Part shown: one piece after another, positions 16,160 to 24,612 of the stretch | Position numbering within the stretch: position 1 is the stretch's first letter | Layout of the letters: each line of letters begins with the position of its first letter | The notes under the pieces: generated by a model | The model's input: the letters and a program-made list of their open reading frames with translations, nothing else | The model's database searches: none | Told to the model about the DNA's origin: nothing | Position numbers and translations under genes: made by a program | NCBI RefSeq assembly: GCF_024649945.1 | Contig: NZ_JANKMS010000002.1 | Coordinates: 434,001 to 498,000 of the forward strand | Source of the DNA: Flavobacterium panacis | GTDB taxonomy: Bacteria; Bacteroidota; Bacteroidia; Flavobacteriales; Flavobacteriaceae | Length of the DNA: 64,000 nucleotides | Reading direction: 5' to 3'

Positions 16160-16522
16160 ATGACAAAATTGTTTCTTCTACTTTTTGCATTCACTACGGT
16201 AACTGTTTTTTCTCAAAATAGATATGAACTTTCAGACGAAGGAAAAGACAAACTTTATTTATCAGATTCAATTGCAAATCTTGCCAAAGCCGGAAAAATT
16301 ACAGATCATCCGATAGTTGTAGTTGACGGAATTCCACATCGTTATCAGGATTTAGAAAAAGAAAAACTTGCGCTTTCTAAAATTGAAATTGCAAAAATAA
16401 TTCCGCTTCAAAAACAGACTGGTATTAATATTTATGGAAATTATGCCGAAGACGGCGTTTTGATCGTTACAACAAATAGAAATAGTTACCACAAACCTTC
16501 ACAAGAAATAAAACAAGAATAA
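16160..16522 (+). CDS. Short secreted protein resembling a TonB-receptor plug segment
   Basis: The start was moved to ATG 16160, which begins a signal peptide (MTKLFLLLFAFTTVTVFSQ). The 100-residue mature protein contains HPIVVVDGIPHRYQDLEKE, then SKIEIAKIIPLQKQTGINIY and EDGVLIVTTNR. This matches the order of the SusC-type plug (PLVVVDGVP ... I..I.VLK...A...YG....GVIIITTK), but there is no barrel. Free-standing plug-like proteins occur in Bacteroidota and their role is unclear. Gap of 22 bp to the esterase gene, so co-transcription is likely. Confidence 0.7.
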   Translation: MTKLFLLLFAFTTVTVFSQNRYELSDEGKDKLYLSDSIANLAKAGKITDHPIVVVDGIPHRYQDLEKEKLALSKIEIAKIIPLQKQTGINIYGNYAEDGVLIVTTNRNSYHKPSQEIKQE

Positions 16523-16544
16523 TTACAACGCATACCCAAAATTA

Positions 16545-17414
16545 ATGAACAAATTTTTTACCCTGGCATTTGTACTTTTATCTTCAAGCTTAGTATTCAG
16601 CCAAAAAAGCAAAACTAAAACGACAGAAACATCAAAACCTTTTGTTTTAGGTGTTATTGACGAAATTCAATCCAAAGAATTAAACGAAAAAAGAACTTTA
16701 AACATTTATCTTCCTGAAGGTTATAATCCTGCCGAAGCCACAAAATATCCCGTTATTTACTTACTTGACGGTTCTGCCGATGAGGATTTTATACATATTT
16801 CTGGATTGGTTCAGTTTAATAGTTTTGAATGGATCAATCAGGTTCCAAAATCAATTGTAGTTGGTATTGCAACTGTAGATAGAAAAAGAGATTTTACTTT
16901 TCCAACTACTATTGAAAATGATAAAACCCGTTTTCCAACAACAGGTCATTCTGATCAGTTTATTGCTTTTATCGAAAAAGAATTACAACCTTTTATTGCG
17001 AAAAAATACAAAACAACCGAATCAAAAATGTTCATTGGACAATCTTTAGGCGGATTGTTAGGAACAGAAATTTTGCTTAAAAAACCTTCTCTGTTTAATA
17101 AATATGTTATTGTAAGTCCGAGTTTATGGTGGAACAACGGTTCTTTACTCGATTTAGATGCCGAAGTACTAAAACAGAATTTCAAACCGCAAACTGAAAT
17201 TTATATCGCTGTTGGAAAAGAAGGATTAACTCCGACCGAAATTCCAAGAGTTATGGAAGTTGATGCTAATTTATTGGCTGATAAACTAAAAGAATCCAAA
17301 AGCAAAAATGTAAAGATTTATTTCGATTATTTCCCTGAAGAAAATCACGGATCGATTCTTCACACAGCTGTTTCTAATTCTTTTAAATTCTTTTATCCTC
17401 AAATTAAAGAATAA
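16545..17414 (+). CDS. Secreted alpha/beta-hydrolase (BesA/IroE-like esterase)
   Basis: A 289-residue protein with a signal peptide (1-19). The fold is the esterase-D/enterochelin-esterase type: RTLNIYLPEGYNPAEATKYP, the oxyanion YLLDGSADED, nucleophile elbow GQSLGG (Ser 167), an acid within AVGKEGL or the following VMEVDANLLADKL region, and the terminal His in FPEENHGS. Related proteins hydrolyse siderophore esters or acyl groups; no siderophore genes are nearby, so the substrate is open. It is followed after 3 bp by the GNAT gene, suggesting coupling. Confidence 0.85.
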   Translation: MNKFFTLAFVLLSSSLVFSQKSKTKTTETSKPFVLGVIDEIQSKELNEKRTLNIYLPEGYNPAEATKYPVIYLLDGSADEDFIHISGLVQFNSFEWINQVPKSIVVGIATVDRKRDFTFPTTIENDKTRFPTTGHSDQFIAFIEKELQPFIAKKYKTTESKMFIGQSLGGLLGTEILLKKPSLFNKYVIVSPSLWWNNGSLLDLDAEVLKQNFKPQTEIYIAVGKEGLTPTEIPRVMEVDANLLADKLKESKSKNVKIYFDYFPEENHGSILHTAVSNSFKFFYPQIKE

Positions 17415-17417
17415 GAA

Positions 17418-18098
17418 ATGAAAATTACTGACGAAAATAAACTGGACAATCCTGTCTGCTATTCTTTGCTAGAAAATCATAAAGAACTGGCTCTGAATTA
17501 TGATGGAACGAAATTTTACAATCCGGATTACTGCCCGTTCGGCGGGTTTATTGAAGTTGAAAGTACTTTAAACGCTGCGAATCAATATGCGCTTTCCTGC
17601 GAAAATTTCTTTCTTGTTGGAGAAAAACCTGAAATCACCGATTCTCTTCAAATTACAAAAGAGTTAGTTTGTCTTCAAATGATCATTCGTGAAAAAATTC
17701 AAATAACTTCAGAAAATGAAATCGTAAAATTGACCGAGGAGCATAGCGATGAACTGTTCGATTTAGTTAATTTAGTACAACCTGGATATTTTAAACCTAA
17801 AACATTTCTATTAGGTGATTATTTCGGAATTTTTCTAAATGGAAAATTAATTGCCATCGCAGGCGAACGAATGAAAATGAATCATTTCACAGAAGTCAGC
17901 GCCATAATAACACATCCAGATCATACGGGGAAAGGCTACGCCAAACAGCTGATTGCACATGTTGTAAATAAAATCTTTAGTGAAGAAAAAATCCCTTTTT
18001 TACATGTTGTAGAAAACAATATTGGCGCTATAAAATTATATGAAAAATTGGGTTTTACTACTAGAAGAAAAATGAGTTTTTGGAATATTTCAAAATAA
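17418..18098 (+). CDS. GNAT-family N-acetyltransferase
   Basis: A 226-residue cytoplasmic protein. The C-terminal half is a complete GNAT domain of the FR47-like type: strand FGIFLNGKLIAIAGERMKM, the acetyl-CoA pyrophosphate loop HPDHTGKGYAKQL (Q/R-x-x-G-x-G/A variant), and the closing FLHVVENNIGAIKLYEKLGF. The N-terminal 90 residues (with PFGGFIEVES) are a less conserved cap found in related proteins. The acceptor is unknown. It begins only 3 bp after the esterase stop, so the two are probably translated together. Confidence 0.87.
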   Translation: MKITDENKLDNPVCYSLLENHKELALNYDGTKFYNPDYCPFGGFIEVESTLNAANQYALSCENFFLVGEKPEITDSLQITKELVCLQMIIREKIQITSENEIVKLTEEHSDELFDLVNLVQPGYFKPKTFLLGDYFGIFLNGKLIAIAGERMKMNHFTEVSAIITHPDHTGKGYAKQLIAHVVNKIFSEEKIPFLHVVENNIGAIKLYEKLGFTTRRKMSFWNISK

Positions 18099-18365
18099 CT
18101 TTTTTGTTTAAGCATATAAACTAAAAAAAAATCGTTATTTCTAGTTTTCATTAAAAAAACAAATACTAAAAAATCAACAAATTAAAGGCAGAAACAACAC
18201 TACAGATTGACTACTAGTAACTTATATTTTAATCTATCAAAACATAAACAAGAGTACGGTTTCCCGTAAAAACAATACAGTACTACATCTTATATTTGGC
18301 TCAAGAAAAAATTCACTTTTTTCTAAAAACCAGACCAAAATAAATTTAATACTGAATCAATTTTA

Positions 18366-19598
18366 ATGAAAAAACAAATTCTACTTATTGCTTTTACCTT
18401 TCTCCTTGCTATTAAAGGTCGCTCTCAAATCACTTTTGAAAATGGATATATCGTAACAGAAAACAATCAAAAAACAAATTGTTTAATTGAAAACGTGGAC
18501 TGGAAAAATACTCCGATAAATTTTAGATATAGACTATCCGAAAATCAGCCAATTATAGAAGCCGATATAAAAACTATAAAAGAATTTGGTTTGACTGGCA
18601 AAAATAAATTCATTCGATCACTGGTAAATATAGACCGATCTACTAAGAATTTACAGAACATGACTAGAGATAAAAATCCTGTTTTTAGAGAAGAAAATCT
18701 TTTTCTACAAGTTCTTATGGAAGGAAATGCCTCTCTTTATTTATATGATGACGGAACAGTTAGAAGATTCTTTTACAAAACTAACGGACAAGAAATTAAA
18801 CAACTGGTTTACAAAACATACTTTGCAAATGAAGATTCTGACCAAATTGCTAAAAACAACTATTTTAGAGAGCAACTTTATCTTGATTTGAAGTGTGAAA
18901 ACATACAACAAAATGAATATGAAACCCTTAATTACACAAAAAATGCTTTATTACGCATTTTTACCAAGTACAATAAGTGTACTAATTCTGAATTTGTTGA
19001 TCATGAAGTAAAAGAGAAAAAAGACTTATTCAATCTTAACTTACGACCAAGATACAATAACAGTTCACTATCTATGAACAACTCTCTTTTTGAGGGATTA
19101 GATTTTGATTTTGGAGGAAAGTCTTCTTTTAGTTTAGGAATTGAGGCTGAGTTTATCTTACCTTTTAACAAAGATAGATGGGCTGTTATCGTAGAACCAA
19201 CTTATCAATACTACAAAAGCGAAAAAACTATAGAAAGTTCACAAGTTGTTGGAGGAACTCTTACTGGTAAAGTAGATTACAAATCAATTGAATTACCAAT
19301 CGGTTTAAGACGTTACTTTTTTATAAATGAAAATGTAAAAATATTTGCAAATGGATCTCTTGTTGTAGACTTTAACAATAACTCCACTGCAAGTGTTACA
19401 AGAAAAGACGGATCTGAGTTAAATAAATTAGAGATCAAATCTGGAATCAACTTCGGGTTTGGTTTAGGAGTAAAATTTATGGATAAATTTAGTGCCGAGG
19501 TGAGATATCAAACTCCAAGAGGCCTTTTAGCTGAAAATCCAAACTGGGGTTCTTCTTACCAAACCACTTCCTTAATTGTTGGATATTCTTTCTTTTAA
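18366..19598 (+). CDS. Outer-membrane beta-barrel protein
   Basis: 410 residues with a signal peptide (1-20, ending RSQ). The N-terminal half is a soluble domain typical of a large Bacteroidota family (ITFENGYIVTENNQKTNCLI ... DDGTVRRFFYKTNGQEIKQL). The C-terminal half alternates amphipathic strands: NLNLRPRYNNSSLSMNN, SFSLGIEAEFILPFNKDRW, VEPTYQYYKSEKT, ELPIGLRRYFF, FGFGLGVKFMDKFSAEVRYQ, ending with TTSLIVGYSFF, a terminal Phe as expected for barrels. It is a single gene after a 267-bp leader with no visible ORF or structure. Members of this family are sometimes mis-named tRNA GTPase-associated; function unknown. Confidence 0.85.
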   Translation: MKKQILLIAFTFLLAIKGRSQITFENGYIVTENNQKTNCLIENVDWKNTPINFRYRLSENQPIIEADIKTIKEFGLTGKNKFIRSLVNIDRSTKNLQNMTRDKNPVFREENLFLQVLMEGNASLYLYDDGTVRRFFYKTNGQEIKQLVYKTYFANEDSDQIAKNNYFREQLYLDLKCENIQQNEYETLNYTKNALLRIFTKYNKCTNSEFVDHEVKEKKDLFNLNLRPRYNNSSLSMNNSLFEGLDFDFGGKSSFSLGIEAEFILPFNKDRWAVIVEPTYQYYKSEKTIESSQVVGGTLTGKVDYKSIELPIGLRRYFFINENVKIFANGSLVVDFNNNSTASVTRKDGSELNKLEIKSGINFGFGLGVKFMDKFSAEVRYQTPRGLLAENPNWGSSYQTTSLIVGYSFF

Positions 19599-19669
19599 TT
19601 ATCTATAATTGACTATATCTGCTAATTGATATCATTTTCAATTAGCAGATGTAAATCAAGAATAGCAAA

Positions 19670-21205
19670 TCATCCCAACCATCCTTCTCTGTCCAGACTT
19701 CTATACTGAATTGCTTCTGCAATATGAGATGAAATAATATTTTCAGAATGATCTAAATCAGCTATTGTTCTTGAAACTTTCAAAATTCGATCATATGCTC
19801 TCGCGGAAAGGTTTAATTTTTCCATTGCTGTTTTTAGTAATTCTTTTGAAGCTTCGTCTAAAGCACAAAATTCTCTAATCAATTTACTGCTCATCTGCGC
19901 ATTGTAATGCACATTTTCTATAGTTTCAAATCGTTTGGTTTGTATTTCTCTTGCTGCAGTCACACGTTTACGAATTTCTACGCTGCTTTCCGCTTTTCTG
20001 TCATCGGCCAATTTTTCGAAAGGAACCGGAGTTACTTCGATATGAATATCGATTCGGTCTAATAAAGGTCCAGAAATCTTACTCATATAACGCTGCATAT
20101 CGTGCGGAGAAGTTGTATTTGGCGAACTCGGATCATTAAAAAAACCACTCGGACTCGGATTCATACTGGCCACCAACATAAAAGAGGAAGGATAAGTGAT
20201 AGTGAACTTAGCTCGCGAAATGGTCACTTCACGGTCTTCTAAAGGCTGGCGCATTACTTCTAAAACGTCTCTTTTAAACTCTGGCAATTCATCTAAAAAC
20301 AAAACACCATTATGCGCCATCGAAATCTCGCCAGGTTGAGGGTAACTTCCTCCGCCGACAAGTGCTACATTCGAAATAGTATGATGCGGACTCCTAAAAG
20401 GTCTTTGATTCATTAAACCTACTTCTTTCAATTTTCCTGCAACACTATGAATTTTAGTAGTTTCCAAAGCTTCGCGAAGCGTCATCGGAGGCAGAATACT
20501 TGGAACTCGTTTTGCCAACATCGTTTTTCCTGCTCCTGGCGGACCAATCAAAATAATATTATGACCGCCCGCTGCTGCAATTTCCATACAGCGTTTAATA
20601 CTTTCCTGTCCGCGTACGTCTGAAAAATCAAATTCTGGAAAGTCTAATGTTTTGTAAAACTCTGCCCTTGTATCAATGACTGTTGGTTCTAATGTTCCTT
20701 TTCCTGCAAAAAAATTGATTATTTCCTTTAAATTTTCTACGCCATAAACATCTAAACCAGATACAATTGCCGCTTCTTTGACATTTTGAATTGGAAGAAA
20801 AAATCCTTTGTAACCTTCTTCTTTTGCTTTAATAGCAATCGGTAAGGCACCTCGAATTGGTTGCAAACTTCCGTCAAGCGAAAGTTCTCCCATTATGATA
20901 TAGCGCTCAATTTCGGGAGCTTTTATCTGATCTGAACCAACTAAAATTCCCATTGCCAATGTCAAATCATACGAAGAACCTTCTTTCCGAAGGTCTGCCG
21001 GCGCCATATTAATTGTTATTTTCTTCCCTGGTAGGTTATAACCATTATTTTTAAGTGCAGCTGCAATTCGATAACTGCTTTCTTTTATGGCATTATCTGG
21101 AAGTCCAACCAAATGATAACCAATTCCTTTGTCCATGTGCACTTCAATTATAATCGTTGTGGCTTCAACACCAAAAACAGCACTTCCGTAAACTTTTACT
21201 AACAT
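19670..21205 (-). CDS. comM: YifB/ComM-family Mg-chelatase-like AAA+ ATPase
   Basis: 511 residues, near the usual length. The N-terminal domain is the LonC-like ChlI domain ([37 protein letters not shown]). The AAA+ core follows: Walker [13 protein letters not shown], Walker [10 protein letters not shown], the H2-insert-like [15 protein letters not shown], sensor SMNPSPSGF and an arginine-finger region [11 protein letters not shown]. ComM homologues are helicases that help integrate foreign DNA in natural transformation and are widely conserved. It stands alone, convergent with the barrel gene and facing away from the small gene at 21295. Confidence 0.92.
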   Translation of the reverse strand: MLVKVYGSAVFGVEATTIIIEVHMDKGIGYHLVGLPDNAIKESSYRIAAALKNNGYNLPGKKITINMAPADLRKEGSSYDLTLAMGILVGSDQIKAPEIERYIIMGELSLDGSLQPIRGALPIAIKAKEEGYKGFFLPIQNVKEAAIVSGLDVYGVENLKEIINFFAGKGTLEPTVIDTRAEFYKTLDFPEFDFSDVRGQESIKRCMEIAAAGGHNIILIGPPGAGKTMLAKRVPSILPPMTLREALETTKIHSVAGKLKEVGLMNQRPFRSPHHTISNVALVGGGSYPQPGEISMAHNGVLFLDELPEFKRDVLEVMRQPLEDREVTISRAKFTITYPSSFMLVASMNPSPSGFFNDPSSPNTTSPHDMQRYMSKISGPLLDRIDIHIEVTPVPFEKLADDRKAESSVEIRKRVTAAREIQTKRFETIENVHYNAQMSSKLIREFCALDEASKELLKTAMEKLNLSARAYDRILKVSRTIADLDHSENIISSHIAEAIQYRSLDREGWLG

Positions 21206-21294
21206 AAATAAATTCTTATAAAAAAGTAAAAGTATTTAATTCTAAATTAAAAATCTTTAATATTGTAAATATTTTACTACTTAAAAATACATCG

Positions 21295-21705
21295 ATGTTA
21301 GATACAATAACAATTGAATTAAAAGTTACAGCTGTACAAGGAGAATCAGATATTTGGATGCAGGGCGATCTTGAGATTACTATCAATGGAGAAAAACCAT
21401 ACAGCCATAGCGACATTGTTGATTCTTATACTATGTTGGAAAGCTTAGAATCAAACGGAAAATACTTTATATTCTCTTGTTGCTGTGGTCTTCCCCAATG
21501 TAGCGGTTGGAATAATGGAATCGAAGTTATTCATGAAGAAAATAATATTAAATGGATTGATTCTGATCATAACCGAACATGGAATTTTGATCGAAAGAAA
21601 ATTGAGGAAGATTTGAATAACATCAATAAGGAGGTCAAAATTTATAAAAAGTTTTTTAACGAGAAACAAATAGATTATGTTGGTTTTGGATTTGGATGTG
21701 AGTAA
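21295..21705 (+). CDS. Hypothetical protein (136 aa)
   Basis: A cytoplasmic protein without signal or membrane segment. The N-terminal half is beta-rich (ITIELKVTAVQGESDIWM, LEITINGEKPYS). A striking SCCCGLPQCSGWNNGIEV motif lies at residues about 62-79 and has four cysteines in eight residues, so metal binding is possible. The C-terminal part is a charged helix (DRKKIEEDLNNINKEVKIYK) ending FGFGCE. I recognise no family. It lies between yifB (divergent) and the oxidoreductase gene (convergent). Confidence 0.68.
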   Translation: MLDTITIELKVTAVQGESDIWMQGDLEITINGEKPYSHSDIVDSYTMLESLESNGKYFIFSCCCGLPQCSGWNNGIEVIHEENNIKWIDSDHNRTWNFDRKKIEEDLNNINKEVKIYKKFFNEKQIDYVGFGFGCE

Positions 21706-21715
21706 AGAAAGTCTC

Positions 21716-22690
21716 TTAAAAATTTAATCCAATTTCCGCTTTAATCTCCTCCACAATCTTACTCAAATCTAAACAATTTTGATGCGACCAAAGTTTGCTT
21801 TCAATTTGATTATTCGAAATACAATTTTGGCATTCTATAATCTCATGAGAATATCCTATTCCGAGAGTTGGTAGGGTTACAACAGCCTCTTTTTCTTCAT
21901 TTTTAAAAAGGGTATAACCATCGGCAACATACCAAGGCCCGTTTAATTCTATCCGTCCTTTTGTTCCAGAAATAACCGCTTTCATTTCAGATTCTGAAAC
22001 TATAGAAGCATGTAAAACCGATTGACCAGATTCGTATTGCAAAATCATAGAAGTTTGCAAATCAATATCATTTTTATTTTTGATTGCTTTTGCTAAAATC
22101 TCTTTTGGCTTTCCTAATACTATATAAGATAGAAATAAAGGATAGACACCAATGTCAAATAAAGCTCCGCCTCCTAATTCTTTTTCAAAAAGTCTTTTGT
22201 TTTCTGTTTCACTTCCGTGAAAGGCAAAATCGGCATTGATATAATTTACGTCACCAATTACGCCATTATTTATTTTCTCCAAAACATCTTGAACAGACGG
22301 AATAAATCGTGTCCAAAAAGCTTCCATAAAAAATTTATTATACTTTTTTGAAGCTTCAATCATTCTCTGTGCATCTTTATAAGAAAGAGCCATTGGTTTT
22401 TCGCAGAGAACATGTTTTCCTTTTTCTAAAGCTTTAATAGACAATTCTACATGCGAATTATGCGGAGTGGCAATGTAGACAATTTCAACTTCGGGATCTT
22501 CAAAAAGTGAATCATAAGAATCATACGTTTTAAAGGCTTTGAATTTTTCTGCAAATTCATTCGCTTTTACAATATCTCTAGAAGCCACTGCATTTAGTTC
22601 CGCATTTTCTATCAATATTAAATCTGATGCAAACTTAGCTGCAATTTTCCCTAGGCCAACAATTCCCCATTTAATTCTTTTGCTTTCCAT
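21716..22690 (-). CDS. Gfo/Idh/MocA-family NAD(P)-dependent oxidoreductase
   Basis: 324 residues. The N-terminal Rossmann fold shows KWGIVGLGKIAAKFASDL (G-x-G-x-x-A), then VASRDIVKANEFAEKF. The signature EKP motif appears as KHVLCEKPMALSYKDAQ with the catalytic Lys. The C-terminal alpha/beta domain has GGGALFDIGVYPLFL, with the conserved D-x-G-x-Y/H block. Family members oxidise sugars, inositols or dihydrodiols; the substrate cannot be assigned. It is a single gene with a 317-bp gap on its 5' side shared with amt. Confidence 0.9.
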   Translation of the reverse strand: MESKRIKWGIVGLGKIAAKFASDLILIENAELNAVASRDIVKANEFAEKFKAFKTYDSYDSLFEDPEVEIVYIATPHNSHVELSIKALEKGKHVLCEKPMALSYKDAQRMIEASKKYNKFFMEAFWTRFIPSVQDVLEKINNGVIGDVNYINADFAFHGSETENKRLFEKELGGGALFDIGVYPLFLSYIVLGKPKEILAKAIKNKNDIDLQTSMILQYESGQSVLHASIVSESEMKAVISGTKGRIELNGPWYVADGYTLFKNEEKEAVVTLPTLGIGYSHEIIECQNCISNNQIESKLWSHQNCLDLSKIVEEIKAEIGLNF

Positions 22691-23007
22691 TCTTTAAATT
22701 TTATTCACCAAATCTGTTAAAAAGATTAAAAAATATCCTTTACAACATTCAAGAGACGATTTTTAAACAACAAATATCTATTATCCTACAAAAAATAGCA
22801 ATCAATTACCCCAAAAATTATCAAAACAAGTCCAAAGTGAAAAAAAAATGTTGTCAAATTGTAAATTTTAAGTTTGTTTTAAGAAATTCACGCAAAATCA
22901 TAGGGGTTAAATTTTAAATTTAACAAAAATTAAACATTGAACCCTATTTTTTTAGGGGGTATTAAATGATTTTATACTTTTATCAAAAATTTTAAAACTA
23001 AATAACT
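22691..23007. other. Divergent intergenic region upstream of amt
   Basis: 317 bp of very AT-rich DNA between the oxidoreductase and amt genes, with no ORF. It holds a near-perfect palindrome, GTTAAATTTTAAATTTAAC, at about 22905-22923. The segment from 22940 (CCTATTTTTTTAGGGGG, a short inverted CCT/AGG pair) to the ATG is the likely amt leader. A nitrogen-status operator is plausible but unsupported. Confidence 0.35.
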
Positions 23008-24324
23008 ATGCGAAAAATTATTTTAAGTGTGATTCTTATCACGATTTTAGTACTAACCTTTATTTCAAACTTTATTATTGCAGACAACCCAATTCCTGCC
23101 GAAGCTGTTAAGTTTGATACAGGAGATACTGCCTGGATGATCGTTGCAACTGCATTTGTATTGTTAATGACGCCTGGATTAGGATTTTTCTACGGAGGTA
23201 TGGTAGGTAAGAAAAACGTAATTAGTACTATGCTACAAAGTTTTATGGCAATGGTAATTGTTACTATTTTATGGACTGTTGTTGCTTTTGGATTAGCTTT
23301 TGGACCAACTATTGGAGGAATTATCGGAAATCCATCTTATAATTTATTCTTTCAGGGAGTTGGAACCAATACAGCATGGAGCCTTGCACCAACAATTCCT
23401 TTTATATTATTCGCATTGTTTCAGGCAAAATTCGCCATCATTACTCCTGCATTAATTACAGGTGCTTTTGCAGAACGTATTCGTTTCTGGGCTTATTTGT
23501 TATTCATGGTTTTATTTATCTTATTAATATACACACCACTTGCTCACATGACTTGGCACCCTGATGGAATTTTCTTCAAAATGGGAGTTCTTGACTTCGC
23601 TGGAGGAACTGTAGTACACATGAGTGCGGGATGGGCTGCATTGGCTGGAGCTATGTTCTTAGGAAAAAGAAAAGTTCAAAAAGTGAATCCTGCTAGAATT
23701 ACTTATGTATTATTAGGAACAGGTTTACTTTGGTTCGGATGGTTTGGTTTCAACGCTGGATCTGCATTAGGAGCAAATGGCCTTGCTGCTCAGGCTTTAG
23801 GAACAACTACTGTTGCTGCTGCCGCTGCTGCTATGGCTTGGGTTTTCCTTGACAAAATCTTAGGACACAAATTATCTGCTCTTGGAGCTTGTATCGGAGC
23901 TGTTGTAGGTCTTGTTGCTATTACACCTGCTGCTGGTTTTGTAAGCATCTCTCACGCTATCTTCATTGGTTTATTTTCTGCAATTGTAAGTAACCTTGTA
24001 GTAAGCAAATTCCCTAAAGGAAAAATTGATGATGCACTAGATGTATTCGCTTGTCACGGTGTTGGTGGTATGGTAGGTATGTTGTTAACTGGTGTTTTTG
24101 CTTCAAAAGCTATCAACCCAGCTGTTGGTGACAACCAAGGTTTAATCTTCGGAACTCCAACTTTGTTCATCAACCAATTAACTGCTTTAGTTGCTGTATC
24201 AATCTTCGCTTTTGTTGCTTCTTATGTTTTATTCTTTGTGGTAAATAAAATTACTCCTCTAAGAGTTACTGAAGAAAAAGAAGAATTAGGATTAGATATT
24301 TCTCAACACGGAGAGTTCTTGTAA
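23008..24324 (+). CDS. amt: Ammonium transporter Amt
   Basis: 438 residues with 11 to 12 membrane segments. The N-terminus is a signal-like segment before IADNPIPAEAVKFDTGD. The conserved family blocks are present: TPGLGFFYGGMVGKKN, the F gate region, FAERIRFWAYL, and the paired pore histidines H204 (VHMSAGWAAL) and H350 (FACHGVGGMVGMLLTGVFA). It forms trimers that move NH3/NH4+ across the inner membrane. No GlnK/P-II gene is adjacent in the window, which is unusual for amt loci. Two terminator hairpins follow. Confidence 0.95.
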   Translation: MRKIILSVILITILVLTFISNFIIADNPIPAEAVKFDTGDTAWMIVATAFVLLMTPGLGFFYGGMVGKKNVISTMLQSFMAMVIVTILWTVVAFGLAFGPTIGGIIGNPSYNLFFQGVGTNTAWSLAPTIPFILFALFQAKFAIITPALITGAFAERIRFWAYLLFMVLFILLIYTPLAHMTWHPDGIFFKMGVLDFAGGTVVHMSAGWAALAGAMFLGKRKVQKVNPARITYVLLGTGLLWFGWFGFNAGSALGANGLAAQALGTTTVAAAAAAMAWVFLDKILGHKLSALGACIGAVVGLVAITPAAGFVSISHAIFIGLFSAIVSNLVVSKFPKGKIDDALDVFACHGVGGMVGMLLTGVFASKAINPAVGDNQGLIFGTPTLFINQLTALVAVSIFAFVASYVLFFVVNKITPLRVTEEKEELGLDISQHGEFL

Positions 24325-24356
24325 GAAATTAATTTTCACTTTCGCTTGATAAATAG

Positions 24357-24389
24357 AAAAGCACTCTAATTCATTTTAGAGTGCTTTTT
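24357..24389 (+). terminator. amt terminator 1
   Basis: AAAAGCACTCTAA (24357-24369) pairs perfectly with TTAGAGTGCTTTT (24376-24388), loop of six bases, T tail. Probably works in both directions. Confidence 0.85.
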
Positions 24390-24471
24390 GTTTGAATTTA
24401 TCTTTATCCGTTTATTTCATTAGGCTTTTCAAACAAAAATATCCTAAGATATAAACTTCATTATAACCAAT

Positions 24472-24503
24472 AAAAAACGCTCTAATTGCTAGAGCGTTTT
24501 TTG
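24472..24503. terminator. Second hairpin terminator, similar to the first
   Basis: AAAAAACGCTCTA (24472-24484) pairs with TAGAGCGTTTTTT (24490-24502), loop ATTGC. Its sequence and downstream TTTGTTTGAATT context repeat those of terminator 1 about 115 bp away. It may serve the convergent dsbD-like gene or back up amt. Confidence 0.8.
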
Positions 24504-24612
24504 TTTGAATTAATTTCAACCCCCAAAGAAAATATATAGATTTTAGAATATAGTTTTCATCTTAAAGTTTTTGCCCCCACAATACCATTATGAATCAACT
24601 ATATTCTTTTTA

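Noticed and set aside
23008..24324. amt-glnK operon
   Set aside because: No P-II gene follows; two terminators and a convergent gene come directly after amt.
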